This document shows positions 10,904 through 23,649 of a stretch of DNA of 64,000 bases, in pieces. The stretch is from the NCBI GenBank assembly GCA_038496675.1, contig CM076663.1:11424919-11488918 (forward strand). Direction: 5' to 3'. The stretch is from Rachycentron canadum (Eukaryota; Chordata; Actinopteri; Carangiformes; Rachycentridae). Made by a program: the position numbers and the translations under genes. The notes under the pieces are model-generated. The model worked only from the letters and a program-made list of their open reading frames with translations. It was not told the origin of the DNA and made no database searches. How positions within the stretch are numbered: the stretch's first letter is position 1; each line of letters begins with the position of its first letter.

Positions 10904-13900
10904 CCAGACACTCACTGCTGTGAATGATGGCCACACAGACACACACACACACAGAGAGAGAGAGAGAGGAAAATGAGCTAACGTATGCACACAGCAGTTA
11001 AACATACACTCATATACACAATGTTTTTTACCTTTGTTTTCAACACTTGCTGTCTCATCACTTTAAGAGGCTTTAGTCTTTATTCATCCCTCTGTCCATT
11101 GTTGCCATGGGAACCTGTTGTTTCTAAAGAGTCTGCGGGAACTGAATTGTTATCAATATTACTTACTTACTTCCTGACATATTTGCCTGAATAATCTACA
11201 TCTTTCCCACCCTGTACGTGCATTTGTCAGGTGACGATGGCGGATCGCTCGGCTGCAGACCGGGCCTGTAAGGACCCCAACCCCATCATTGATGGCAGGA
11301 AGGCTAACGTCAACCTGGCCTACCTGGGCGCCAAGCCCAGGGTGATGCAGCCAGGTAAAGACAGCCAAAATTAATAAAACTGACAGCTATTCCTATGTGT
11401 CACTCTTATTGACTTCAAATGGTGTTTTAATTTTGTACCCATATAAACATAGCCACAATAAAGAAAATTGAGCTAATCCTTCCTGATTTTCAACCTCGGG
11501 GTTTGTTTGTTTTCAGGTTTATTGGCTTACAGATACTGAGGAAAGAGTAGTAATGTATTGTTTTTGAAGTTAACACATTTTTCTTATGTCCTCTGGTGAT
11601 GCAGGTTTTACCTTTGGTGTTCCCCAAATTCACCCTGCCTTCATCCAAAGGCCTTATGGGTGAGTAATTATGAGTCTGCTTGTTCAGAGGATTGTTGAGA
11701 TACTCTTTGCTTATGAAGAGACAAAGTCATAAAGGTGACCAATTCAAACATGTTCACAAATTCCTCTTTCCTCTGTGTGTTAATTGATACTCTACGTCTA
11801 ATATTTGTTTTACTTCTGTTTTCTCCTCAAATATGAATAATTGCTGATAATTAGAGGTGGACATTTATTAGTGTGTAGCTTGTTTTTGTATGGCTGTCCA
11901 CCAAAAAAGCCAGTGAGAATGCCTTTTCTAGGTTTGCCTGTTTGTGATTGTGTGTATACATACGTGTGTGTGTGTGTGTGTGTGTGTGTGCTGAGTGGAC
12001 AACGACAGAAACTTCCAGCCTGACTCAATGTTATCTATCTTTCTCTGGTTCGACAGGCTCGCTCTCGGTTAAGCTAACTGTGCTGGTTTGTGGAATAGTT
12101 CTGCAAACGTAATCACAGATCAGAGAAAGGAATTACCTGTAGACTCAAACACACACAAACAAGCTCTCAAAATGGTGATTATAGATGCATGTACGTGGGT
12201 TTCATTTGACTTATTTTTTTATTTTATTTGAATAGAACCTAGAGCTTTGTGTGCAGTTATGAAGTGGTGTTGTTAGAAACCGTGTGCTTTCTTACTTTAA
12301 TGACAAAAAAAAAAAAAAAAAAGCTGGATTGACTGGATTTTTGGGGTGTTCTTTTTCCTTTTTTGTGGAAGAGTGTTAATTTTGCCAAGAAAGGTTTTTT
12401 TTTATGTATTTATTTTATTGCTTTTAGCTTGTGGTTGACTTGTTTTGTTTAACAGGAAATGTTGTTTCATGTGTTTTTTGGCTGTCTTGTTGGAGTGAGT
12501 GGTGAATTTTCTGTGTGGAGTTTCTTTCTTCTACTTTTCTACTTCTACTTTCTTCTTTTTTTTTTTACCCCATTTACCTTCTCCTTTCACCTCCTTTCCC
12601 CTCAAAATAACAAAACTCACAGCATCTTCCTGTTTGTTGTATTAACACAATGTACAGATTCACGTCTTGCTCTGTTACAACTGCCGTATTTCTCTCTCTC
12701 TATCTCCTCACTATACCAAATATTGTGAAATCTGTATGTGGATGTTTTACGAATGAATGAGAAGATTATCAGTTACTACGTGTGCGTCATGTGTATTTAA
12801 TGTATGTGCGTTTGTGTGTGTTTGTGTGCGTGTCTGACAGTACTACATATGAATATTCACTGGTGTTGTGTTTATGTACATGTGTGGCTTTGTCTGTCCA
12901 CATGTACTCTCATTTTCTGCTCAGCTCAGTGCACCAAAGTCTCCAATGTGACACAAACAAATGTCTGGATGTCTCTCTCTCTCTCTTTCTTTCTTTCTCT
13001 CTCTCTTGTTCTCTCAGTGAGCTTTCGTCACATGGGCTTGTGGTGTTAAGGAAAACAAGCGCACCCATTGTGCCACACAAAGGCCTAAATGCTGATGCTG
13101 CAGTCGCATGAAGCTCTGTGTTGTGTGTGTCTGTGTGTGTGTGTGTCTATGTGTTGGGGGGGGGTCTGGGAGCTTGCGGGCCATCTTTCTCTGTCATGTA
13201 AAAGCAGAGTATAGGAGCCATTTAAACTGGGTGAATCTAAATTTGAGAGCATGCAGGGACAGATTGAAAAGTACAGCACAAGAATTGAGAGCGAAGACAG
13301 ATAGACATGCATGTGTCATGATTAAAATTAATTGATCATGTCAGTAATTTTTCAAGCAAAAATGCCAAATTTGATGTTTCATATGAGACTTTGTTGCTTT
13401 TATCATTATTTTATATGTTTTATAGACTAAACCAATAACAATTTAAAATCTGTACAGGAAACAATTTCCTATAGAAGCTTGATTTTTGAAAGAGAAAAAA
13501 AAATTAAAGGCTTTTAAAAAAGGAGGGAAACAGCTGCCAAAGGATGGAACCAAGGAATCCTGTGATTTCTTGTATTCACATCAGTAATGAAAGTGTAATT
13601 CATTTAGTCAAATAGCATCAACACCTTAAATATACACATTTCACCCAAAAGAAGTTCACCAATCTGAGGACGCCAGCAGCACCTTGACATCCATACAAGG
13701 TTGGATCAAGGAGCTCTTCCAACTTTACATCGTTCATTTACAGGTTTCATAAGATGAATCATGGGTTTCATGCTACAGAAAAAATTTAAGTAATTAAAAT
13801 CAGTCAAATTAACAAAGTGGAGTGGAGTGCTGTTGTAGACCAAGTGTGAGAAGCTTCATATGGGAATGTCCTGAAGCTAAAACAGTTGGATAAAATGTGA

Positions 13901-16900
13901 GAATAATGTGATAGCAGGTTTCAAACATGAATCTTTGCGAGAGGATTTTGAATAGCTCTCCTATCTTGACTTGACTTGGGTGTAGGTTGACTTTGTTTTG
14001 CACTTGTTTGGTAGCTTTGTCATTAATACACTTCCATATATAGTGAGTGATTACCAAAGGATCCATGCGAACTAACATGATCTCATTAACTTTCTATGTG
14101 AGGATCATGGCTCAAGTGCTGATGCACTTGAAGTGAAACTAGACACCAGATCCATCTGTGACTTGGGCAGAATAACAAAAATCTCATGAGCAGCTCTGTC
14201 AAACCAGGACATTTGTGTACTGCCAACATCACAAACAAGCACAAACACATCACCTCGCTCACATTAGATCCTCTCACCTCAATGTACGTTTTCACTTGTG
14301 TCCTCCCCCTCAGTGGATGGCATGCATGATGGAAGAGGACCTTTATTTAGCCTTGAACTTTAATGACCTCTGGGTTGCGTGAACACGACATTCCAATGAA
14401 GACAGACACATGGAGGACACACCACAGCAGAAAACAACCTCATAGTTATTGGGATATTGTAGATATACCTTTTTAAAAAAAAACATCTCCTGGGAATAGA
14501 GAGTATTTTTTATTAATGGGCCACATTTGATAGGTCAGCCAGAACTTTGCTTCCCATGGTCATGTGTGTGTGTTTATGTGTGTGTGCATGCTTACATATG
14601 TGTGTAAGTCTGCCATATTATAGTGCTGGTGGGGAATTAGAGTCAAGCAAAGGTTCAACCTCGAATGCAACAGGCCGGGAGTTTGATTTCAAGAGCAGCA
14701 GAGATGGTCAAATACCTCCGGAAGCTTTTTTAAAAATGGCATACAGTCAAAAAATAGTTACTGTCCGAGCTCGGGCCTCTACAGTCAATCATATACAATA
14801 GCTGCTGAGGAGAATTGTGCAACTTCAAGTTTGGAAAATGTTAGATGTTTCTTTAATGTCTTTTGCCCACGGCCATGATTCCCATTCTCATGAGAGTGAT
14901 TGAAAGACAATAAAATGTGTTTTGCAATCCACAGGCAGCTCTCTCACTCCAGTTTCTATATAAAGCTTATAAAGAAAATGTCTTAGGCTTTTATGGATTC
15001 AATCAGTTGCCAGTTAAAAACAATAGTGCCTACAAGTCAAAGTGAAGTCATTAAATTGTTACATTATTAGATTCACTTTCATATTAGATTTCTCGGAGAT
15101 ATGTCTTGCATATTATATTCCCCAAGCAAGACAACACTATCTTGACTGTAATGTTTTATATTATCAAAATTAACTTATTAAATGGTAGATTCTCAAATGG
15201 TTTAGCACTAGTATCAAATGTCAGAACCTTGTCATTGATATTATTTCATGGTCTTTGCTCACAGTCCAATGTGGGTCAGTCCAGAGTTTGTTTGTCTGAT
15301 AGATTATTCAACCAAAATATCAAGAGGGCTCAAGATATTGAATTCTCCATCCTGCTGTTAAATATCAGATTAGTATTGGCTATTTATTGGATATCAGTCA
15401 GTCAGTGTGTAATCAACCTCCAGTTTGCCTCCCTGTTTACTGGAAGTGAATAATTCAATGATTTCATTTTAGATAACAGACTGGAAAAGTTGAGATCACC
15501 TCCAGTAAAATGATCCTGGAAACCTGCCCTCACCCTCTGAGCATCATGAGTGTAGGTTTCAATGGAGAGTTTCAGTGTCACATGATGATAAAAATGCTGT
15601 TCCTGGAGATTCTTCCATTAGTGAATTTCTGTTCGGTTTTTGAAAATTGGTCCTTATTGTGTGTGTGTGTGTGTGTGTGTGTTTGCGTGCGTGTGTTTCT
15701 ATGTGCAGTAATGAGGCAGTAACAACATCAGTCTTTACCCTTAAAGCTACACCATATCTCTACACCCCCATTTACTAATTTTCTCACTTCCCTTTTACTT
15801 TTTTGTGTCTTTTCAGTCGAGTGATTGTGGTGTGTCCTTGTTGTCGTCGTTTTTGTAGTCAGTTTACTTAAAGTCGACTATTTTTACATATTTCTTCCTC
15901 TCTGACGTCTTGCTGTTGTTCTGTTCTTCCTGTTCACCTTTGGGCCCACTGTTTTTCGGTTGAGATGTGGATTGGATTGGATAATGGAGTGCTGACAATA
16001 GGGTTGCCACGATAGATCGTGCCTTTCACTCATTTTCTGCACACTCCTCTCTTCACTCCCACTCCATACTCCAAAAGTGACCACCTGATTGTCACTTATG
16101 CAGACTCAACAGATTACGTCCCATTTTCTTGATTTTCTCTCAACAGATTTTTGAGCGGTCGTCATTCAAACTCTCCTACAGCTTCATAGTTTTTATTGGA
16201 ATCTTGTGCAACAAATAACAAATTGTCTATTAAGCCTGTTGCTCACTCCTTTTGAATTAAAGTGAGACTGAAATTGATTTTAATTTTATCTCTAACAGGG
16301 GAGGGAGGGCTGTTTTTTCAGGACATCAAAGACACTTTGCTTCATCTGAACCTCTTGTGTGAATTTCAAAAATCCCCTTCAGGCTTGCTGTATTTCCAGA
16401 CCTTATAGAGTATGGGGGGCAGGATAAGGCGATGTCATGGAGGGTAGAATATGCTCATTGTTCATAATTGTTTATTTAATTAAAACATCGCTCTTGGTGT
16501 GGAGCCTAGTCCCGGCTCCCCCTATTGCCTCCCCGGTTCTTTGTCCCAATACAGAGGGGGAAATGGCCAGCAGCGTCCCTTTTTGAAAACTGTCCAGCTG
16601 TCAAAGTGGCAGTGACATTTTCACAATGCTTCCCTGGGCTCATCTCCTCTGTCCACACCCCTTCCCCCGGCACTGTAAGCTCCCCACCCTCCCCTGCTCG
16701 CCCTGCAGCAGGCAGGAGGACGGCACCAGAGCCAAATCTACATGTGACCCAGAGACAAAGTGCAGGTTACAGATTCCAAACGTTTTCTTTTCATCTCGCC
16801 TCCATTTATTTCTCTCTAGTTCTGTCTCCACAACACAAACTCAAAACTGACCAAAACAGTAAAAAACTGAATCTGTTTCTCATGATGTAGTCCTGAAAGA

Positions 16901-17618
16901 AGATGATATCATCACCCAGGCTTCACTCTTTTTGAATGTGATCATACCACAGATGGGATTTTTCAGTTCATTTGAGTGACCCAGAGGTTCAATGAGCAGC
17001 CTCTGGGACTTCAAAAATTTCCTCACCTTCCAATCTTCTTTTCACAGAGAGATTTCTATTTTGGCAACCCTATATTGTTCTAATCCCTACTAGCAGGCAT
17101 TTCCTTGGTGTTCTTGACTGGTGGATTGGACTGGGGCTGGGTGGTGGGAGGGCGCTTGGCCGCAGTGTGATGGAGTTGGGTTTTAGGGTGGTTTTGGGAG
17201 GGTTAATCTTCAGATTCGGATTATGGTGATGAATCAAATTAAACCCTGATGTATGTGTTTGTCCCACAGCATTCCGGCCCACTACGTGTACCCTCAGGCC
17301 TTTGTGCAGCCTAGTGTGGTCATCCCTCATGTGCAGCCGGCAGCCGCTGCACCTGCCACCGCTTCCTCTCCCTACATCGACTACACTGGAGCTGCCTATG
17401 CGCAGTACTCTGCAGCTGCAGCCAGTGCTGCTGCTGCTGCATACGAGCAGTACCCCTACGCTGCATCCCCGGCAGCCGCAGGCTACGTGGCCACCGCCGG
17501 CTATGGCTATGCAGTCCAGCAGCCTTTAGCCACTGCCGCCCCAGGTTCGGCCGCCGCTGCAGCCGCAGCATTTGGTCAGTACCAGCCTCAGCAGCTGCAA
17601 GCCGACCGCATGCAATAG
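9767..17618 (+). CDS. rbm24: RNA-binding protein 24
   Basis: Four coding exons, 9767-9934, 11231-11354, 11605-11659 and 17270-17618, give 231 residues (human about 236). A single RRM occupies residues 11-88, with RNP2 IFVGGL at 13-18 and RNP1 KSRGYGFV at 50-57. The first intron falls inside RNP1, between Phe56 and Val57. The C-terminal half is Ala/Tyr/Pro-rich low-complexity sequence (poly-Ala tracts, AAYEQYPYAAS) ending in QQLQADRMQ, the hallmark of Rbm24/Rbm38. The start MHTTQKD matches the family. An in-frame ATG at 9698 would only add a poly-Phe stretch from the upstream T-run. The family binds GU-rich RNA and controls splicing, mRNA stability and translation in heart and skeletal muscle. 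Synteny (stmnd1 before, cap2 after) favours rbm24 over its paralogue rbm38. With several rbm24 copies possible in fish, the a/b assignment is open. Confidence 0.96.
9935..11230 (+). other. rbm24 intron 1
   Basis: Donor TTC|gtaagt and acceptor gtcag|GTGACG. It contains the TG microsatellite at 10853-10900, an ACACAC plus AGAGAG stretch near 10930-10970, and otherwise unremarkable sequence. Confidence 0.85.
10853..10900. repeat. (TG)n microsatellite in rbm24 intron 1
   Basis: 24 uninterrupted TG units in the sense orientation of the gene. In RNA this is a long GU repeat. Confidence 0.97.
11964..11990. repeat. (GT)n microsatellite in rbm24 intron 3
   Basis: About 13 GT units in the sense orientation of rbm24. 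Confidence 0.95.
13326..13450 (+). repeat. degraded fish interspersed repeat (GATTAATC family), copy 1
   Basis: It contains AATTTTTCAAGCAAAAATGCC and a TTTATAGACTAAACCAAT block. These resemble landmarks of a short non-autonomous repeat common in percomorph genomes, whose ends carry GATTAATCGATTAATC-type sequence. The copy is heavily diverged and identified by resemblance only. Confidence 0.5.
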
Positions 17619-18678
17619 CAGCCACTGCAACCACTGGACATGCAGAGAGAGGAGGCCTGCCCCCAGCCACAGTTGATTGGTCAGGAGAGGGAGCAAAGGA
17701 AAAGAAAGAGGGAGTGGCTCTGAGGGAGGGCGTGTCGGCGACTCAGAGGCAGAGTTGCTTTAAAAAGGTGATGATGATGATGGTGGTAGTGATGATGATG
17801 ATGGTGAGGTGGGAACTTTTTACGGTAACTTTCCAACTTGCTGTGCTTCAACCAAAAAATAAGAAAATGAAAAAAAAAAAAATCGCAGAACAAATAATGG
17901 AAAGTGATTTACTATTATTGTTGTTGTTATTACTATGATTATTATTATCATTATTATTACTATTATCATTGTAGTAGAGTACTTATTTCTAGAGAAGAAA
18001 TGCAGGAACTAATCCCTGTGGTTGGTATAGGTGTTAAACTAAGCCGTTAAGTCCTATTGCTGTCTTTAACGTTAGTTTAGGAAACTGTTCTCTTTCAGTT
18101 ATTTGATGCCCTCATAACATTTATATTTATTATTGTTATTATTATACATTGAGGGGTCTCCTTGTTCTTTTTGTCTTTTCAAGTGCATTTTTTGGAGTTA
18201 ATATTTTCTGATAATCAGGGAAATGGAACCGTTTCCAACGTGTTAGCTATTATTATGTGACCTCTGTCAGGAAGTCGAGAAGTTATAACTCGTTGTGTCA
18301 CACATATTTGAAGAACTACCTTTTTATCTTCCTGATGCTGAATGTCCCTTTTTTTTTACTCTGTGTCTCGACCTCTTGACCTATGCAAAGCAAACAAATC
18401 ACCAGGAGACAAAAAACAAAGAAAAGAAACAAAAAAACTGAAAAAGTCATCAACTCTGACTTGACTCTTGGACTAAAGAGGGACTTGGCAAACAAAACAA
18501 AGGCACTGACAACAGGAGAGAGGTTGAAAATGGCTTCAGACAATGAGAAACACTAAATCGGTCACTTTTCCACATGTTTCACTCACACGTATACTGACAC
18601 ATGCATCCAGAGTTGCACACATAGCAGTCAAAGACAAAGGCAGCACAGTCGTGTTTCTCTCTGGCTCTGGGATGGAGC

Positions 18679-18680
18679 AA

Positions 18681-18720
<40 letters not shown>
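18679..18720. repeat. (GAAA)n microsatellite in rbm24 3' UTR
   Basis: About ten tandem GAAA units giving a pure purine tract in the transcript. Confidence 0.95.
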
Positions 18721-19723
18721 GGGAGAGAGCAGCTGCTGGTGGGGGTGGACAGAGCCGCTCCAGCGCCACACAGACGGATCACTCTGGAAAGAACGCATCA
18801 CTTGTGCTCGTTTGTTGAGCTGTCACATTTTAATCCCCGGCCGAGCCCATTTGGGAACCAACTCTACACCCCCTCCACCCAACACAGAGCCCCAGAGCAG
18901 AGCCCCCCCCCCCCAGTCATTCAGCCCTGCCACTGTCAGCACTTCCACCTCTGTGCTGCTGCTGTAGTCTGGTGTCAGTGTCAGGTACACACTCACAAAT
19001 ACACAATTTCACCAAAGCCACCCCAACAACTGGCCTGCCTCATGTCTGTCAAGAACACCAGGTGGGGTGGAGAGGACGGGGGGTTTGCTCTTTGACGTTA
19101 TGTTGGTCTGTGTGCCTTACATTTTTACTGCTATTTAAGAGAAAAACTGATAAAGAAGAGAGAAATCTACTATTTAAGATATTTATTTTTGAGGGTTGAC
19201 TATGTTAACGCTCTGAGAGTAGAGACTTAGTGGCGGTACTGTATTAATAATATTATTATGTACTCATCTCAAGGCATATATAAGTTATTGATTAGTTTTA
19301 GTAATAATATAATTATAATTATTATTATTATTAACATACTCAACCAAAAATGTTGATGTAGGACTTATTTAAGATACTGTTATGTGCACTGTACTTTTAT
19401 TTTTTATCTTTTTGATTCTTTAGATCATGACATTAGAAATTAGCTTAATGCCTTTTGTATGGAAGAACTTTATTTAAATGCAGGCCTGTTTGCATGCAGA
19501 TTGTACTCTGCCTCTTCTGTGTTTAGACAAAAGGAAAAAATAGTAATTTTGACAAAAAAAATAAACAAAAACAAGCAAAAATGCTGCTTTCTCCACTAGA
19601 ATGTATAGTCGTTGTCAAGGTTTCAGTAGCTGTGCTTCTTTTGCTTAATATTCATCAGATGGGCTATTTTACACTGTTGGGAATTTTTATACTTGAACTA
19701 TTTCTTACAAGGGAAATATGAAA

Positions 19724-19871
19724 AATAAACGACAAAAAAACTTTTTAAGCAAGCTTTTCATTGTCACTGGATGGAGGCATGTAAAGTGTTACTATTTAAA
19801 TGCAAAGGTCCTGTTGGTATTAAAACCTTTACTTCAGAATTTCAACTACATTTACTCAAAATTGGAATAAA
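19724..19871 (+). terminator. rbm24: rbm24 polyadenylation signals
   Basis: AATAAA occurs at 19724-19729 and again at 19866-19871. Either or both could be used. The second is followed by T-rich sequence within 40 bases. Confidence 0.6.
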
Positions 19872-19889
19872 ATGTTCTATATTTAAAAA

Positions 19890-21570
19890 ACCTTGCTGAC
19901 ATTTCTTTTTATGTAGTCAACAGTGTGAGGCCACTTCTCTTATCACCATTTCACACACATGCTTGTGCTTTTTGATTCCTGAAAACATTCATTTGCTTTT
20001 TCCTCCATAAGTAGATTTTTGTCCATTAATACGCTTTAGGATATAATCTATAGATTTCGTTTGTGCCTGTGTTTTGTCAATATTTGTCTGTTCACCTCTC
20101 TGTCAGACTTTGGCAGCAGCTGCAAAGTGGCAAACACATCATACGCGCCAGATGCTGTAATTCCCCTCCTGTGTGAGAAATAATCCATTACTTGAAACAC
20201 TCTCATATTACAGTCACACCCTCTAAAAGTCTGCATGGATACAATTGACACGTGGTAAAGTCTCTCAGGACTCAGGAGTCTATCAATGATTCATCTCCTC
20301 TCTAATCAATAAGTCATGTAAAAAAAATATATATTTTGCTGCTGTGGTTCTGTCGTCTTTTACTCAGCTCCAGGGAATATTTTTGGTCCCTGATGAAACA
20401 TGAAACTGGCGCACATACAGTAGGTGGGTGACCATGACACAGCATGGATCCAGCAAGGCCTTATGGGTAAAATCACCACCTGTCTGAGCTCATACGAAAA
20501 TAAAACTTTTTTTATTACATCAATGACGTAAACCTTTGATGAAACTTTAAAGGAGCATCCAAGCTCTGTTGATTAGTCAGTTGGAGGCTGTAATGTCTCA
20601 ATGTGCTCAGTATTTCTTAAGTTAGGTCTAGCTAGTTTGTTAATTAGTTTGTAATTAATTAATGAGAATAATTATCGGTTTGTCAGGTTGTAAAAAAAAA
20701 AAATCCCTTTAGGTGTTAACTAACTATACAGACCAAAATCTACTTATTGACCGTAAACCAGGTGGATTAAAACCCTTTACTAATGATTTTGCACATGAAG
20801 ATCAGTTTCAACATCATGAGCAGTGATAGTCAGACTGTGTTAACAGTTGTATTATGTCTTCTGTCTAATGTTAGGTCTGTCCAGGTTACACTCAGACTCT
20901 GATTATACGGAGTCAAGTGGGAGAAAAATGTTCATTTCATATGATTTCTGCCTTTCCCAAAAAGAACAATAGACCTGTGAACAAGCCAGTGTCATTCCCC
21001 ATTTCTGTTTTTCTCATTTCTCATCCTCTGTTGACTATAAAATGTTAATTTCCTTTTAATATTTGCTGAATACAAGGTCATCAGGAGCAGCAACTCATGC
21101 ATGAACACCCCCAGTCAGGACTACAGGAGGTTTTCTGTCTCAAAGCTGCATGGATGCAGTGTAAAAACAGGCGCTATCAAGATGCCCCATGGGAGGGGTA
21201 GGTTTTTGATGCTTGGGCCATAGTATGAACTTAAAGTCAGAATATCTCTGCCTCTGCTGTGCAGATATTAACCAAATGTTTTTAAACGTGTCAATCTCAA
21301 ATCAGTGGAGCATCCCTTTAAAGTTGATTTGTGGTGGAGGCATCAGTGGATTGTGTACCTGCTGATTTATGAAGCACCCATGATGCACAACCAACATCAG
21401 CAAGTTGATAAAAATACTGCAGGGGGGGATTTTGAGGGGGGGGTTCCCAGTTCAGGGTCAGTCTCAGGCCTGATTTAATACCCATAGAGGATGATGATGA
21501 TGATGATGATGGTAGTGGTGATCAGCCAGTAGCCTGTTGGACCCATGTCTTTGCAAACGGCGTCAAATCA
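19890..21570. other. intergenic region rbm24 / cap2
   Basis: About 1.7 kb without a supportable coding exon. Notable items are two G-runs at 21422-21428 and 21436-21443 and a GAT microsatellite at 21490-21511. It forms the cap2 upstream region. Confidence 0.6.
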
Positions 21571-21572
21571 GT

Positions 21573-21582
21573 CTATTTATAG
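21573..21582 (+). promoter_or_regulatory. cap2: MEF2-type site / TATA-like element upstream of cap2
   Basis: CTATTTATAG fits the MEF2 consensus YTAWWWWTAR exactly. It lies about 290 bases upstream of the proposed non-coding exon 1 donor. The same bases could work as a TATA-like element with initiation near 21605. CAP2 is a striated-muscle gene, so a MEF2 input is plausible. Binding is an inference. Confidence 0.45.
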
Positions 21583-21604
21583 CAGGGCTCTCCGGGGCTG
21601 CCAT

Positions 21605-21870
21605 GTTGCCTGCGAGGTAAATGTCCGTCCGCCCCAGAGCAGATACTGAGTCATGGTCCTGGTCTCCGCTCGCTCTGGCTCTCAGGTTCACCGTGTGTCT
21701 TAATTAGGACATCCCGGAAGAGTCCCGGTGCTGGCAGCAGCTGAGTGACGGGCGGGGAGGCAGCAGGGGACCGCGAGGCGACAGCGCAACAGCCACGACT
21801 CCGTCCAGGGGATACTGACAGAAACACCAACACATCCCGATAGAAACCGACTGCGGACTAGAGGAGGGAG
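21605..21870 (+). other. cap2: probable non-coding first exon of cap2
   Basis: GC-rich sequence ends in a consensus donor, GGAG|gtaaga, at 21870/21871. The next exon, which carries the start codon, has its acceptor at 25470. An alternative donor, GCGAG|gtaaat, near 21616 could give a second leader. The 5' end is not fixed. Confidence 0.45.
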
Positions 21871-22721
21871 GTAAGATGTCTCTCTGCCGACCAGCTTTCA
21901 CTGCATGTTCAGGGTTGTTGTTTCCCGGGGTGGGGCGGAGGGGAGGAAGCCTCACCGTGACAGAGATGTGCGCAGAAATGTCCAAACACAGTCATCTCCA
22001 CCTGCTCCCCGTGCGCCACGCTTTCTCACGTTTTGGCAGGACACTGGTGCATTTCTTTTTTGCCTTTTATCTCTTCTGGAGTAACTGGTGATACCATGAA
22101 GCATCAGATTTGAGGGGCGGTGAAACTGTCAGGGAGCCAGGGCCCTGTCATGTTTTCATTAGGGATCATCCTCGGTCAGTGAGAGGCTGGATGAGTCACC
22201 TACACTGAGACATTATGGGCTGTGGACTTTTTTTTAAAACAGTTCACAAAACAATCTCACCTCAAGGTCCATTTAGTTGCTTCTGGACCTTTCAGTTGTA
22301 CCTGATCTCTTCTATGTTGTTCTTAAAACTTGTTTTTACATAACTTCTTTGCCAACATGGACAGGAAGTCCATGAAGAGCTCAGAAAAAAATTAAATGAA
22401 CCCATCTGCTGGATGAAGATCATGTGGTATGGGCAAAGGTTTCCTACAGAATAGGTGCTCTGTCTTAATCACTGGATCAGTTTACTTCATTTCTTATCAT
22501 TGACCATAGTATATTCTGTAGATCATCTATATAAACAAAACACATACTTTTATTTTAGTTTAATTATACCTAAGTATTTAAACCAACAACTAAAAGACGC
22601 CAAGAGGCCACAACAGTTTTTTGTAGATGAGACTTTCACTAACATCTTGGTGATATCACAGCTTCCTGCTTTAATGGTTGTATGAACCCAAGAGTAGAGT
22701 AAACACTATTCCAACCAAACA

Positions 22722-22970
22722 TTTATTCAACAAGATTTGTTTTATCCAGAGTACAGCACAGGGCAGTGAAAACCGCTTACATTAGGCCCATAGCAGCAGG
22801 CTGCGGCTCAATATAGCCCCAAAGATCAGATACCAGGCCAGAGGGTTCAGGAGACACATGCAGGTCAGGGTGAAGTCAGTAATATCTTTCCACTGCAGGA
22901 ACATGTGCGCTTTCTCAGCTGTTGATTTTGGTCTGGGGTCTTTATGTGGCAGACGCCATGACCCACCTGT
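22722..22970 (-). CDS. candidate terminal exon of an unknown small membrane protein, antisense in cap2 intron 1
   Basis: On the minus strand a good acceptor (pyrimidine-rich, GTGTTTCCAG|ACAGG) at 22971 opens a 62-codon frame to a TAA at 22782-22784. AATAAA lies at 22727-22722, about 55 bases further on. The frame has a charged start (KDPRPKSTAEKAHMF) and a hydrophobic end, residues about 33-60 (CLLNPLAWYLIFGAILSRS), which predicts a tail-anchored or single-pass membrane segment. I do not recognise the family and did not find an upstream exon with certainty. Acceptor, stop and poly(A) signal in series is more than chance usually gives, but a 62-codon frame alone is weak evidence. It could also be a coincidental frame or an old pseudogene. 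Confidence 0.3.
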
Positions 22971-23649
22971 CTGGAAACACAGAGGGAGGAATGTGTTCAA
23001 ATGGAGGAGACCAAAGTGTTGACTTAGTACTGCTGAAAATTATAGATGGATAATATGTCCTGTACATTGTGTTTGTTTCGTTTGTCTGGCACTTCTAAAA
23101 CTTTGTGCAATAGAAATGTATTTCTGATACAACTAGCAGGCTTCATCTGAGCTGTTTCCCATTCAGTTTTTGTGATGGGGTGAATAAATTAAGTCTCCAT
23201 GAAAAGTTAAAAGAGCATCACTGGCTATGTCTTTGCATTGCCATTGAGAGTTTGGCTGGCTGACAACACAATCAGGGCAGTTGCCGGCTGATTCTCTCCT
23301 GTGGTTTTTAAACAAAGTTTGAGATTGGTATTGAGCGAGACAGTGACTAAGTGAAATGTTATGAACTTGAGCAAATACAGTAAGTGTGTTTGTAATGTGA
23401 GAAATTTAGATCTGTAACCACTGGGCTGATTCTTTTCATTAAAGATTGGTCTGCCAGTTATTTTCTCCATCAATACATTTACAATTTTGTGGGCAAAGCA
23501 TTTTAAATGAAAACTGCATCAGGAATTCAAGTCCGAGTTGATCTCATCTTTGAGCTACTCCAAAATCTAACAATGCTCAGCTTTGCTCACATGTGTTGTG
23601 AGGAAGCTAGGACCATCAAATCTATCTCTTTGCTTTAAAAAGCTTTATT

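Larger units (their letters stand above)
11660..17269 (+). other. rbm24 intron 3 (5.6 kb)
   Basis: This is the largest rbm24 intron. It holds TG repeats (11964-11990 and shorter ones near 12804, 13116, 14565 and 15659), a CT/CTTT tract near 12973-13012, and a degraded interspersed repeat at 13326-13450. Two stretches of non-repetitive mixed sequence, about 14640-15000 and 16450-16900, are the likeliest places for conserved regulatory elements, but I cannot test conservation. No coding exon is supported. Confidence 0.7.
17619..19885 (+). other. rbm24: rbm24 3' UTR
   Basis: A long AT-rich 3' region without coding exons. It holds GAT/GGT repeats (17768-17802), a (GAAA)n tract, ATT-rich stretches around 17930-17960 and 19240-19335, and two AATAAA signals at 19724-19729 and 19866-19871. 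A 3' UTR of about 2.1-2.25 kb fits a post-transcriptionally regulated muscle gene. Confidence 0.7.
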
